A DNA stretch of 64,000 nucleotides from Macrothele yani (Eukaryota > Arthropoda > Arachnida > Araneae > Macrothelidae). Below, piece after piece: positions 45,659 to 56,722 of the stretch. The stretch's first letter is position 1. Every line of letters begins with the position of its first letter. The position numbers and the translations under genes are program-made. Below the pieces are notes generated by a model. That model was not told the DNA's origin. It searched no databases and saw only the letters and a list, made by a program, of their open reading frames with translations. The stretch spans positions 14,795,921 through 14,859,920 of the forward strand of contig CM077005.1 of NCBI GenBank assembly GCA_039090855.1, written 5' to 3'.

Positions 45659-46885
45659 CGTAAGCCCCCCCCCTCCGCAATGAATTCGGAGGTTGTGAGG
45701 GCTATCTTCTAGTACGCCCGTCACAATACAATAGAAAAATGTACATTTTTTAAACATTTCAAATGTCTTATATTCACAATCAATAAAAACTGCTGGTTTC
45801 ACACAGCAGTACCTGCACATGCATACATTTTACGATCTTTTTTTTTAATTCGTTCCTTTTCATTACTGGAACATATTTCGATTAAATATTTCCAGGCATT
45901 GCAAATAAAATTTTCGGGAAACTCGGAAAACGCTGTTCTAGAAGCGTACAGGTATATTCTTTGCCAAACCCGAACAATACTGGATGCTTTTGCTAGTAAT
46001 GAAATAAATCCGTTATTAAGTTTTTCGACTTCATTCGTTATCCAAGCATTTTTCGTGTGACAATGCTTTATCGTCGATGAATGACAATAATAATAATAAA
46101 TATATGTACAACAGTGTGTTGTGAGAATTTTCCGGAAGAAAGGCAGCTCAAAATCGCTCTGAACTAGCGTGCAATTAATTTACAGAAGTTCGTAAAAAAA
46201 TACAAAAAAAAAGAAGTGATCCGTCGGAAACCTAAGTTTGCATAGGTGTCTGTTTGTTTGGTTTTCCATTAAAGCGCAATGGGGCAGCCTGGCAATAATG
46301 CGATGATGAGAGAGATCTCAGAGGAGAAAGAAAATGAATCGCGGTGATAAAAATAGAAATCGTTCAGATCGTGACCAAGAAACGATAAACTTCTCGTTCC
46401 GCTCTACTGGTTTCCGGTTTTTCTGTGGCAGTGGAGCCCATTGCATGCTGGGAAGGTAGATTGTGGAATCCAACCATCCCGTTCACCTGCATCGAAACGT
46501 AACGCTAAGCTCAGACGCCCTGACTGACGTAAGCAACAATGCTGCTTGCTGTCTCTTTCTGTAGGTCAATGACCGATAATAACCTTGACCCCTGATGAGC
46601 CTGAAGCTACGAACTGTTGTTTATGTTGATGTCTTTTACTATTGCGATTCTACGTTCCTTGTTTTCTTCTTCCAAAAAGTGCTCAAGGACATTCTTCTGA
46701 ATGTTTGGCTTTTCTTACAAGCATACTTTAAAGAGAAGAAAATGAAAAATAAATATATAATCATGCAGATTAGGCTCACAATTCTAAGTTCGATTTTTTA
46801 ATGTGAAGTTTAGTATCTTTTTACAGTGACTTCCGGCTTGAGTTTTGCACATACTTTGTGATGTTTTAGAAACACTCAATCGTTG
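45659..46885. other. AT-rich spacer
   Basis: No gene is recognised. A C-run near 45,666 and an AATAATAATAAATA run near 46,087 are the only marked features. Confidence 0.4.
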
Positions 46886-47045
46886 TTTTTTTTTTTTTTG
46901 CTTGGGTGTTTTAACCACCACCGAAAGAAACCCAATAGGCTGTCCCTAATTTTAATGCTGTCCCACTCGTCTACCCCTAACTTAGGGCCAACGGTACCAG
47001 GGAAGGGAGCAAAAGCCGCATCCAGAACAACGGAACGGAAGGGGG
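46886..47045 (-). mobile_element. SINE fragment, 3' part
   Basis: On the minus strand, CCCTTCCCTGGTACC, CCCTAAGTTAGGG and CAGCCTATTGGGTT follow the body of the SINE at 43,644, ending in poly(A) (poly(T) near 46,890). The tRNA head is missing. Confidence 0.65.
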
Positions 47046-47349
47046 GGGGGGAGATTTCGGCCTTAAAGAGAACAGAAAACCTGAAAGCTAAATTAACAAA
47101 ACAAAAACAAATATATATACATACATACAAAAAGCCCGTTCCATAAAAAATGAGAGTATTTTTTTTGAGTTGGCAACAGTGCAAAGGGGAAAAATAACCA
47201 CGCAGACGACTATCTGAAAAAGGAAGTATCTATGGCAACAGTTCTTAGCCGTGGCAGACGATTCTAGTTTTGTTATTGCGCAGTTGTTGTTTAACGTACG
47301 TCTGCATTTTGCCATACAACTATAAAGGTGAGTGATTCAGAGTTAAGAA
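47046..47349. other. Spacer before mariner relic
   Basis: G-run near 47,041, A-rich stretch, then sequence that may include the mariner 5' end. No clear terminal repeat was identified. Confidence 0.35.
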
Positions 47350-48400
47350 GTGAATTGCGTTCGTTGTGTGATTAAATTTTGCTATTTGGGTAAAACGGCT
47401 CTAGAGACAGTTGATTTAATGAAAAAAGCTTACAAAGATAAATGTTTGGGTGAGTCACCGATTTTTTTATGGCACCATGGTTTCAAAAAAGAGCGTTTGT
47501 CGGCAGAATTCGCTCCTAGACATGTCGACCTGAAAGTGTTATTACGGAGCGTAATGTTAAAACTGTTTGGGCAATCCTGCAAGAAGATCGACGAATAACG
47601 TGCGGAGACATTGCGGAGTCAACTAATACTTCAAAAACGTCGGCATTCCGCACTCTACGCGAGAAATTACTGCTGCATCGTGTGTGTTCCAGATGGGTAT
47701 ATCATCACTTGACGAGAGAACAATTGTTAGCCAGAGTTCACGTGTGGTATGAGTGGGAACAAATGATTGCAGAGGACCCAAACTTTCTAAAATACTGTGA
47801 TAACTGCCGATGAAACATGGGTCCACTATTTCGACCCCTTCACAAAGCGCGTAACGAGATTCTGGAAACACACGGGCTCGCCTCCTCTGAAAAATGTCCG
47901 CCAAACCAAATCAGCTGGGAATGTGATGATGATAATTTTCTTTGATCATAAAGGTGTAGTCTACCAGCATGCCGTTTCTTCACAAATTACTGTCACTGCT
48001 GAGTATTATATTTCAGTCTTGAAGGGTCTGCGACAACACATATCGATTAAGCGACATGAACTGATGGGCAAGTGGACCCTATACCATAATAAAGCCCGCC
48101 CACATGTGGTTGCTTGCTTTCCACAGTTTCTTACGATATGCAGTATTGAAATCATGCCACAGCCTCCTTTCAGTCCTGATCTTGCCCCGTGTGATTTCTG
48201 GTTGCTTCCAACAATGAACGAGAAATTCCGTGGTGCAACATTCAACACAGATGCTGACGTTATGCCAGCTGTACACGGGTCACTAAAGCAGCCTCCACAA
48301 AATATCTTCGTCACATGCTTTGAAAAGTGGACTGAACGATGGGACATCATCCGACGGAAGGTACTTGAGAAAGAAAGGTACTTGAGAAAGAATAAGTGGA
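47350..48400 (+). pseudogene. Mariner transposase pseudogene, 47.4 kb
   Basis: N-terminal domain: CVIKFCYLGKTALETVDLMK and FLWHHGFKKERLS. It is open to a TAA near 47,598. Reading continues in a second frame (ITCGDIAESTNTSKTSA). From 47,797 comes one long open frame: ITADETWVHYFDPFTKR (first Asp), YHNKARPHVVA, then PQPPFSPDLAPCDFWLLP (third Asp). The second catalytic position is Asn in YHNKARPH, where mariner enzymes have Asp. This change and the frameshift make it inactive. A 3' duplication of GTGGACTGAACGATG and CATCCGACGGAAGGTACTT occurs at 48,325-48,435. TIRs were not identified. Confidence 0.85.
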
Positions 48401-48542
48401 CTGAACGATGCATATCATCCGACGGAAGGTACTTTGAGAAAGAACAACACATATTTTGCTGTACCTATATTTCTTCATTTTGTATGATTTTATTTTCGGT
48501 TTTATGGAACGGCCGTTGTATATGTATATATGTATCGGCCAA

Positions 48543-48543
48543 G

Positions 48544-48588
<45 letters not shown>

Positions 48589-48590
48589 TA
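48543..48590. repeat. (TA)n microsatellite
   Basis: About 20 TA units, into which or beside which Tc1 copy B inserted. Confidence 0.9.
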
Positions 48591-49808
48591 TCTACCAACA
48601 AGCAATTGGACACCCCTGCAATCGACGATATCTGCGGTCCGGATACACGTCACGGCCACCGCCGCTAAATAGCGCGTGGGAAACAACAACGCATCCAGTC
48701 GCATGCAAGATGCCACGCAGTTCGGAGCTCTCAGATTTCGAGAAAGGTGTAATCGTCGGGTATCACAGAAATGGCCGATCCATACGTGACATATCCAACG
48801 AGTTGAAGTCACCTCTCATCTTCCATTTGCCTACGTGATTGGCAAGTGGAAGATGAGAGGTGACTGTCTGAATGTGCCCCGACCCGGCAGACCCACAAAA
48901 CTGGGAGTTAGAGACCGACGGGTGCTGGCCAGAGAAATTCGGAAGAACCGCACCAAATCGATAGGCCACATCCGCGAGGAGTTTCACCAAGCATCCGGGA
49001 GTGTTCTTTCGATGAATAGCATCCGTAAGGAAGCCCATCTGCTCGGTTATCATGGACGTGCTGCTGCCCACAAGCCTTTGATCACCAAGTCCAATAGCGC
49101 TGCTCGACTAACGTGGTGCAAACAACGTCGACAGTGGACCGTTGAACAATGAAAACAGGTTCTCTTAAGAGACGAATCAAGGTTCACCCTCTACCGTTCG
49201 GATGGCAGGGTCTGGGTTTGGCATCTGCTTGGAGAACGCCTTCAGCCGGAATGTATTGTGCCAACTGTGAAGTTCGGCGGCGGTGGAATTATGCTATGGG
49301 GGTGTTTCTCCTGGTATGGCACGGGATCCTTGGTCGCAATTCCTGGTAGACTCAACGACGAGACCTACTGCACCATTTTGGATAAACATGCGCTTCCTAC
49401 GTTGTGGCAGTTTTACGGGGTGGATCCATGTTACTTTCAAGATGACAATGCCACCTGTCATGTTGCGAGGTCCACCATGGTTTGGTATGGTGACAATGGG
49501 GTTAATCGAATAGACTGGCCTGCGCAGAGCCCGAACCTTAACCCTATCGAGCGCCTCTGGGACGAGTTGGAGCGTCGACTTAAGGGGTGCCCCCACCGTC
49601 CGAAATCGGTGAAGGAACTGATCTGTCTTCTCCAAGCCCAGTGGAATAAAATACCGCTAGCCGTCGTACAACGCCAGGTTGAGGGTATGCCCCGGAGGGT
49701 CGCAGCTGTAATCATAGCTCGTGGTGACTCCACCAACTATTTAAGTTTAATAAACTTAGTTTTCCTTTGCTATCACAGGTATCCAATTGCTTGTTGGTAG
49801 ATAGTGTA
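48584..49808 (+). mobile_element. Tc1-like transposon, copy B
   Basis: 1,225 bp with inverted ends TACACTATCTACCAACAAG at the left and CTTGTTGGTAGATAGTGTA at the right. Left edge in a TA microsatellite, right edge in TATATATA. It is a sister of copies A and C. Confidence 0.93.
48710..49740 (+). pseudogene. Tc1-like transposase, copy B
   Basis: ATG 48,710 gives MPRSSELSDFEKGVIVGYHR, without the codon-5 stop of copy A. Near 48,809 the frame is disrupted by a segment that is the inverted copy of sequence 10 bp downstream. It then reads [20 protein letters not shown] and onward through the helix-turn-helix region. At 49,150 the expected TGG (Trp) is TGA. The catalytic part follows: [12 protein letters not shown] (first Asp), FQDDNATCHVAR and PNLNPIERLWDEL, where the third acidic residue context is PIER rather than PIEH. 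It ends near TNY but reads on in frame for about 20 codons. It is inactive. Confidence 0.9.
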
Positions 49809-49814
49809 TATATA

Positions 49815-51085
49815 TACAGGGGGTGGCAAAAGAAAAGTAGATTTACAGTTGTGAGAACGCGAAACTCAGAGTTTATTCTTGCATTATTTATTTATTAATT
49901 ATTGTATTATTTATTTGTATTACTTGTTTTCTTATTTGTCTACTTATTATTATTGTTGTTATTACTTCGTATCCTTACTTATGATTTATCTTTTAGGTAA
50001 TGGTGGCTAGTAATTTAACCAACGATCAACGAAAGTGGATACTTAAACAATACTAGAAGTCAGAGAATGCCGAAAAGGTTCGACAGAAATGGGCTCAAGA
50101 ATTTGATACACCTCCACCAAGTAGACAAACAATTTACAAAATACGCGATAAATTTGATGAAATTAGATCCATCTGCAACGCTCCAAAAAGTGGTCGACCG
50201 GTCAGTGTTACCACCGAGGAAAATAAAATGTTAGTGAGTCATGCATTTACGAAAAGCACCAAGAAATCAAAACAAAGGGCTTCTATTGAGTTAGGCATTT
50301 CCCGTAGATCTTTGAGTCGTCTAATGCAACGTTTAGGTTTGAAAGTTTATCGGCCAAGATTGCTTCATGGGTTATTAAAGGATGATACAGATCACCGTTT
50401 ACAATTCTGCGAAGTGGTTCTGAATGAAGAAATATAAGGCATGGCATCGTTGATAAAATTGCGTGGTCCGACGAAGCTCATTTTAAACTTTCTATAAATC
50501 GGCATAACTGTGTCTATTCAAGTGAAAATCCCCATGTAACGACAGAAGGACAGTTGTAGTAGCCAGGGATTCCAGTTTGGGTGGGTCTTTCGTGTAAAGG
50601 TGTACTTGGACCTATTTTTTTTTTCATACAACAGTTACACACAACCTGTATCTTAACACCCTGAGGGACACCGTTTTACCACAACTACAAAGACAGCATG
50701 ATAATCCTTCTTTCAACAAGACGGAGCTCCTCCACACTGTGTCATACCAGTGCCTGAGTTTCTTGATGAACAATTACCTAACAGGTGGATAGGTCGACGA
50801 GGGCCAGTGGAATGGCCCCCACGATCACCAGACGTAGCCTCAATTGACTTCTTCTTTGGGGTGCTGTAAAAGATAAAGTATTTTCACGAAAACGACGTAC
50901 TGCTCATGCTATGATTCTCTGCAAAAGAGAAGCATGTCAAGAAATTGATGACAATAAAGAACTCGGTGCCAAATTGTGCTTGAGTGCAGCAAGTAGATTA
51001 CAAGAATGTGTAAATAATGTAGGCCAGCAATTTGAGCACTTAAGAGATTGTACCTAAGTGCCCTGCGCCATTGTGACATTCTTCT
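49815..51085 (+). mobile_element. IS630/Tc1/mariner-type element of a further family
   Basis: Begins TACAGGGGGTGGCAAAAGAA directly after Tc1 copy B and a short TA run. Contains one transposase relic (50,000-51,057). The right end is taken at the TATA run near 51,085; no clear right-hand terminal repeat was read. Confidence 0.65.
50000..51057 (+). pseudogene. IS630-type transposase relic
   Basis: ATG 50,000 gives MVASNLTNDQRKWILKQY, then a stop. It continues with FDTPPPSRQTIYKIRDKFDE (helix-turn-helix) and RASIELGISRRSLSRLMQRL. Frames then change: IAWSDEAHFKLSINRHN (first Asp), FQQDGAPPHCV (second Asp), RWIGRRGPVEWPPRSPDVAS with IDFF (third Asp), then KDKVFSRKRRTAHAM. The phrase QQDGAPPH with PPRSPD is characteristic of a widespread arthropod mariner-related group. 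Stops and at least three frame changes inactivate it. Confidence 0.8.
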
Positions 51086-51106
51086 GAGTTGATAAAGTTA
51101 TATATA

Positions 51107-52328
51107 TACACTATCTACGAACAAGTAATTGGACACCTGTGGTAGCAAAGGAAAATGAAGTTTATCCACCTTCAATAGTTGGTGAAGCCTCCACGAGCGG
51201 CGATTACAGCTGCGACCCTCCGGGGTATACTCTCAACCAGGTGTTGTACGATGGCTAGTGGTATTTTCTTCCACTCGGCTTGGAGAAGACAGGTCAGTTC
51301 CTTCACCGATTTCGGACGGTGGGGCACCCCTTAAGTCGACGCTCCAACTCGTCCCAGAGGTGCTCGATAGGGTTAAGGTCCGGGCTCTGCGCAGGCCAGT
51401 CCATTCGATTAACCCCATTGACACCATACCAAGCCATGGTGGACCTCGCAACTTGACAGGTGACATTGTCATCCTGAAAGTAACATGGATCCACCCCGTA
51501 AAACTGCCACAACGTAGGAAGCGCATGGTCATCCAAAATGGTGCAGTAGGTCTCAACGTTGAGTCTACCAGGAATTGCGACCAAGGGTCCCGTGCCATAC
51601 CAGGAGAAACACCCCCATAGCATAATTCCACCGACGCCGTACTTCACAGTTGGCACAATACATTCCGGCAGGAGGCGTTCTCCAGGCAGACGCCAAACCC
51701 AGACCCTGCCATCCGAGCGGTAGAGGGTGAACCTTGATTCGTCGCTCCAGAGAACCTGTTTCCACTGCTCAACGGTCCACTGTCGACGTTCTTTGCACCA
51801 CGTTAGCCGAGCAGCGCTATTGGACTTGGTGATCAAAGGCTTGTGGGCGGCAGCACGTCCATGATAACCGAGCAGATGGGCTTCCTTTCCGATGGTATTC
51901 ATCGAAAGAACACTCCCGGATGCCTGTTGAAACTCCTCGCGGATGTGGCCCATCGATTTGGTGCGGTTCTTCCGAATTTCTCTGGCCAGCACCCGTCGGT
52001 CTCTAACTCCCAGTTTTGTGGGTCTGCCGGGTCGGGGCACATTCCGACAGTCACCTCTCATCTTCCACTTGCCAATCACGTAGGCCACTGCCGTTTTTGG
52101 GTATTTCCCCTAGTTGGATATGTCACGTATGGATCGGCCATTTCTGTGACACCCGACGATTTCACCTTTCTCGAAATCAGAGAGCTCCGAACTGCGTGGC
52201 ATCTTGCATGCGACTGGTTGCGCTGTTGTTTCCCACACGATATTTAACGGCGACGGCAGTGACGTGTATCAGGACCGCAGATATCGTCGATTGCAGGGGC
52301 GTCCAATTACTTGTTGGTAGATAGTGTA
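51107..52328 (-). mobile_element. Tc1-like transposon, copy C
   Basis: 1,222 bp with inverted ends TACACTATCTACGAACAAG and CTTGTTGGTAGATAGTGTA; TA sits at both edges. It lies immediately upstream of the RTE element. Confidence 0.93.
51172..52202 (-). pseudogene. Tc1-like transposase, copy C
   Basis: ATG 52,202 gives MPRSSELSDFEKGEIVGCHR. A TAG interrupts after IRDISN. A long open frame then runs to 51,303: [36 protein letters not shown] (first Asp), [13 protein letters not shown] (second Asp, but HVAR is QVAR), and [14 protein letters not shown] (Glu). One C is missing from a run of five compared with copy B, near 51,325, so the last ~50 codons are out of frame. It is inactive, though closest to intact across the catalytic domain. 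Confidence 0.92.
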
Positions 52329-55300
52329 TATATAAACACTAATAAGAATGCTAAAGCACTTCAATACAAATCATAAAAAAGCCCCAAACCCCCTGATGCG
52401 CAAAGCAGCAATCCGAGCGGAAAGGCTATGTAAGCAAATAATAATTAAAACAGACCAAGGAAACCGACAAACAACCAAACGAAAGACACAATACATACCA
52501 CCAAAGTAACAAAAAATTCCCACATACTTGCAATAAACCCTGAACCCAAACACACACAAAAACACAAAAGTAGTCGAACCCATTACACGGCTAACGTACC
52601 GAATGGAGCCCAAAATAGGAACAAGAAATAAATACAGAACAGCACCACAGCCGCCTCACTTTAAAAGGTGAAACACAAAACAAAAAAAGAACCGAGACGA
52701 CACTCAAATCAAATTAAAATGGTCGTCATCAGGGAAGCTCCCTTTTTTGTAAGTGGCTTTTCTGAAACCAAGGAAGGGACGGACAGAATCCAAATGTTCC
52801 CTTGGTGGTGCTCCTAAAGCCACAAGACCAAAAGAACAGAAATAAAGACAACAAACCAAAAAGAATAAGTACAATCATGATTAGTCCTACCTGGACAAAG
52901 AAGGCCGGAAACGAAAATAACCGAAGAAAACAAGAACGAACACAAAAAGTAACGCGAAACCACATTTGCCTATACATATATATCTGACCTTGGCTACGTA
53001 TAACGGACGCTCCCTATCTTCTGATTCAAGGCTTCTTGAATTGGAAGAGGAACTACAAAGGATCAAGTGGGACATCGTGGGGCTAAGTGAGGTAAGGAGA
53101 AAAGGAGAAGATCTCATCGAACTGAAAAGTGGACATCTCTTCTACTGTCGTGGGACTGATACTGGCAGAACTAGTTGTGTTGGATTTATAATAAACAAGA
53201 AACTGAAGGATAAAGTTGTAGAAGTTGAACGTTCCTCTGACAGAGCTGCACGACTCGTTATCCAACTCTCGAGAAGATACCAGGCTCAGATTATTCAAAC
53301 TTATGCACCCACCACAAGTTATGCTGAAGAAGAAATTGAAGAATTTTATGAGGAAATTCGTGATCTAAATAATAAAGATAAGCAGCACTTGAAGATAATT
53401 ATGGGAGATTTCAATGCAAAAATAGGGCAACGGCAACAGAATGAAACTTCAGTAGGTAAATTAGGTCACGGCAACAGAAACCAGCGTGGAAATACTCTCG
53501 TTGAGTTTGCAGAGGCAGAAGGGTTTTTCATCTTGAACTCCTTTTTCAAGAAAAAGCCACACAGGAAATGGACATGGAGACATCCAAATGGGACGACAAG
53601 TGAAATTGATTTTATTATGTGTTACAAAAAATTCGTCATAGAAGACTGCAGTGTGCTAAACAAGTTCAACACAGGTAGTGACCATAGATTGGTGAGATGT
53701 GAGATGCACCTCAAGATTAAACTCGAACGTGGCAAGCTCATAAGACAAACAAAATGTATTGACATAACCAACCTTAAAAAACACCATAATACCTTCAAAT
53801 TGGAACTGAAGAACAGATTCTCTGCTTTAGAAGGCCTAACATCGGAAGAAGTTAACAGAAAAGTAACCAAAGCTCTTATGGAAACAGCAACAAAATTAGC
53901 TGGGTCTAAGAACAAATTGTATGTGAACAAATTATCAGGAAAAACCAAAATGTTGATGCAAAAAAGAAGAGAGATGAGGACAACTAAAGAAGATGTGACT
54001 TCCAAAGTGGAATATATAGAGCTTTGCAAGACAGTACGAAAAAGTATCACTGAAGACGTAAGGAAATTCAACTGTGAACTAGTAAGGAAGGCAATTGAAA
54101 ACAACCAAAGCCTAAAGATAGCAAAGGGACATCTCAGTAAGGGAAAAAAACAGATTATGGCACTGAGAAAAGAAGATGGTTCTGTAACAAGAAATAGAGG
54201 CGAGATTTTGACAAGAGTGAAAGATTTCTACTCCAAATTATATGAAAGGGATGATACATGTACTCCAGACACCATGAAAGGTACCAGTACCAGAGTTTTT
54301 CCTGTCCTTCCAGCAGAAGTTGCACATGCAATCAAGAACATGAAGCGGGGAAAAGCTCTAGGAAAAGATGGAATTACTGTAGACATCATACAAGAAGCAA
54401 GTGGAGAAATCGAAACAGTACTCGCCCAAATTTTCACTCGATGCCTTAATGAAGGGAAGATTCCTGAGGATTGGAACAACGCTACAATGATCTTACTACA
54501 TAAAAAAGGGGACATTGAGGATCTCAGGAACTACAGACCTATCAGCCTCCTATCAGTGGTTTATAAAATCTTCACTAAAGTTCTTTCACATCGCTTGAAG
54601 GTGCCACTGGACATGGCTCAACCGAGAGAACAAGCTAGATTCAGGAGTGGCTACAGCACAATAGATCATATCCACGTACTGAGAGAACTAATTGAAAGAG
54701 CGAGGGAATATGAACTTCCATTGTGCATGGCTTTTATCGATTATGAAAAAGCCTTTGATTCGGTGAAACCATCAGCAGTTGCAATGGCTCTGAAATCCTG
54801 CGGTATTGAAGATGCATACATTAATATTATTAGTAACATCTACGAAAATGCAAGTGCAAAGATTCGGCTGTTTGAAAATACAACACACATAAAAATTGGA
54901 AAAGGAGTGAGACAAGGTGACACCATATCTCCGAAGCTCTTTAATGCCACATTGGAAAATGTCTTTCAATCACTGAACTGGGAAAACAAGGGGATAAAGA
55001 TTAATGGAGATTATCTAACCCACCTTCGTTTTGCTGATGACATAGTCATTTTTGCAACTACCCCATCAGAGCTACAGAGTATGATCCAGGAACTTGCTGA
55101 CAAGAGTAAAGAAGTGGGATTAAAAATGAACTTTCAGAAGACAAAAGTGATGTTTAATGCTTTTACAAGAAATGAAGATTTATCGATTGATGGAGAAAAA
55201 CTGGAGATAACAGACACATACGTTTATCTTGGACAGCAGATATCAAGTGAGGGTCACATTGATGAAGAAATTAATCGGCGTACAAAACTTGCCTGGAGAG

Positions 55301-55820
55301 CTTTTGGAAGAAACAGCATAATTTTCAAGAGCAATATGCCATTATGTTTTAAAAGAAAAGTGTTTGATCAATGCATCCTTCCAGTGCTTACGTATGGTGC
55401 AGAGACGTGGACCTTAGCTAAAAGAGACATACAAAGGCTGCAGACAACTCAAAATAGCATGGAGAGGTGCATGCTTGGTGTAACCAGGAGAGATAAGAAG
55501 AGGAACACGTGGATCCGAAAAATGACAAGAGTGGAAGACATCATGATCAGAGTTAAATCCCTGAAATGGCAATGGGCTGGACATACTGCCAGAAGAACAG
55601 ACCATCGATGGACAGCCGAAATTTTAGATTGGATTCCAAGGGACAGGAAAAGACCCAGAAGAAGACCACATGGAAGATGGGTGGATGAAATTCGAAAGTA
55701 TGCGGGAGTGACATGGAGGAGACTGGCACAAGACAGACCGTTGTGGAGGAAACTTGGGGAGTCCTTTGTCCAGCAGTGGATTGATAATGGTTGACAATGA
55801 TGATGATGAGGATGATATAT
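52329..55820 (+). mobile_element. RTE-clade LINE, near full length
   Basis: One long endonuclease-reverse transcriptase frame, almost no 3' UTR, and a short ATG-repeat tail (CAATGATGATGATGAGG) at 55,796. These are hallmarks of RTE elements. Sequence before the frame (52,329-52,920) is A- and C-rich, without a clear gene, and may be 5' UTR; the true left edge was not located. Truncated sisters lie at 6,216, 7,401 and 36,096. Confidence 0.85.
52966..55794 (+). CDS. RTE endonuclease-reverse transcriptase (ORF2-like)
   Basis: This protein nicks target DNA and copies the element RNA into the nick. The frame opens after a stop at 52,918 and runs uninterrupted to TGA 55,794. With residue 1 at 52,966 (a TTG, not ATG), the AP-type endonuclease spans about 9-245: Asn13 of TYNGRSL, Glu42 of GLSEVR, Tyr113 of TYAPT, GDFN at 147-150, and Ser238-His240 of GSDHR. 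The reverse transcriptase spans about 450-760: FIDYEKAFD with Asp592, GVRQGD at 647, and FADD at 689-692. A C-terminal segment has WQWAGHTARR. All catalytic residues are present. The first in-frame ATG is only at residue 146, so the natural N-terminus is probably lost to a frameshift near 52,970-52,985. Confidence 0.93.
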   Translation: MPIHIYLTLATYNGRSLSSDSRLLELEEELQRIKWDIVGLSEVRRKGEDLIELKSGHLFYCRGTDTGRTSCVGFIINKKLKDKVVEVERSSDRAARLVIQLSRRYQAQIIQTYAPTTSYAEEEIEEFYEEIRDLNNKDKQHLKIIMGDFNAKIGQRQQNETSVGKLGHGNRNQRGNTLVEFAEAEGFFILNSFFKKKPHRKWTWRHPNGTTSEIDFIMCYKKFVIEDCSVLNKFNTGSDHRLVRCEMHLKIKLERGKLIRQTKCIDITNLKKHHNTFKLELKNRFSALEGLTSEEVNRKVTKALMETATKLAGSKNKLYVNKLSGKTKMLMQKRREMRTTKEDVTSKVEYIELCKTVRKSITEDVRKFNCELVRKAIENNQSLKIAKGHLSKGKKQIMALRKEDGSVTRNRGEILTRVKDFYSKLYERDDTCTPDTMKGTSTRVFPVLPAEVAHAIKNMKRGKALGKDGITVDIIQEASGEIETVLAQIFTRCLNEGKIPEDWNNATMILLHKKGDIEDLRNYRPISLLSVVYKIFTKVLSHRLKVPLDMAQPREQARFRSGYSTIDHIHVLRELIERAREYELPLCMAFIDYEKAFDSVKPSAVAMALKSCGIEDAYINIISNIYENASAKIRLFENTTHIKIGKGVRQGDTISPKLFNATLENVFQSLNWENKGIKINGDYLTHLRFADDIVIFATTPSELQSMIQELADKSKEVGLKMNFQKTKVMFNAFTRNEDLSIDGEKLEITDTYVYLGQQISSEGHIDEEINRRTKLAWRAFGRNSIIFKSNMPLCFKRKVFDQCILPVLTYGAETWTLAKRDIQRLQTTQNSMERCMLGVTRRDKKRNTWIRKMTRVEDIMIRVKSLKWQWAGHTARRTDHRWTAEILDWIPRDRKRPRRRPHGRWVDEIRKYAGVTWRRLAQDRPLWRKLGESFVQQWIDNG

Positions 55821-55938
55821 ATACATATGTATATGTGTGTGTATTGGTACTAAACTTTTGTTTCAGTTGATTTTTATTTTTATTACGAAAATCAAATATT
55901 TTACCTGTAAATATCTGTAAAACATATTTAGGTCTGTT

Positions 55939-56525
55939 CAGGGCCGGATTAAGGCTTTAGTAGGCCCCTTAGCTAAGAGTGAGCTAACAAAGAATTTATA
56001 ACGGACAATTGTAATGAAGTCCGTTAAAACACGAAACTGTAACTACTAAGTTATCTGCAGAGTTTTCATTGTTCTCACAAGAACACGAGTTAAAAGCTTA
56101 AGATCCCTAGATTTTGTCTTGGATTTTCTAATGATTTAGCATTGTATACATTTCTTAGTGCATCTTTTTTGCTAAGCAAAGTGAAGTCACATGGGAATTC
56201 TACCATCAACGGTTCCAATTGCAAATTGGGAGGTGTGGGTGAATGATACTGAAAAAGCTGAAACTGTCTCGCGGATTACCGCTGCATACAGAGACATGAA
56301 ACTTCTACAATTGGTGACTCAGTGTCTTGAAATCTGTTCGTCTTCCTGCCTCTGTTTCTGACCAAGTAGAAATCATACGACACAAAAGGAAAACTATTTT
56401 ATTAACCTCTCTCTCTCTCTCTCTCTCTGTCTGTCTTTCTCTCTCTTTCTCTACCTGTTATTTGCCCTTGATCATGGTAGGCCCCAAGGCTATAGCCCCT
56501 ATAGACCCCTCTTAATCCGGCACTG
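55939..56525. mobile_element. hAT-type non-autonomous element
   Basis: The ends are CAGGGCCGGATTAAG and CTTAATCCGGCACTG. The flanking octamers GGTCTGTT (55,931-55,938) and GGTCGGTT (56,526-56,533) match at 7 of 8. The interior has a CT microsatellite (56,409-56,455) and no transposase. An older inverted relative lies at 33,514. Confidence 0.88.
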
Positions 56526-56533
56526 GGTCGGTT

Positions 56534-56722
56534 TATTTTTAATGAACGGGAGAGGCAAGGCCGATTGTCCCAATCGCCCCATGCTGGATGCTCAACTGGA
56601 AGGGAGAGAACCAGTGCCGTAAGACAAACGCAGAATCCATGCCTCACCGAGAATCGAATTCGGACCCATCTCGGACAAATAACCAGCAGCCAGCGCTTAG
56701 ATAACTGCTCCACCAACAGCTG
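56534..56722 (-). mobile_element. tRNA-derived SINE
   Basis: On the minus strand, GTTATCTAAGCGCTGGCTGC carries the A-box region, and GAATTCGATTCTCGGTG the B-box region. The body CACTGGTTCTCTCCCTTCC is shared with the SINE at 43,644. Confidence 0.8.
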
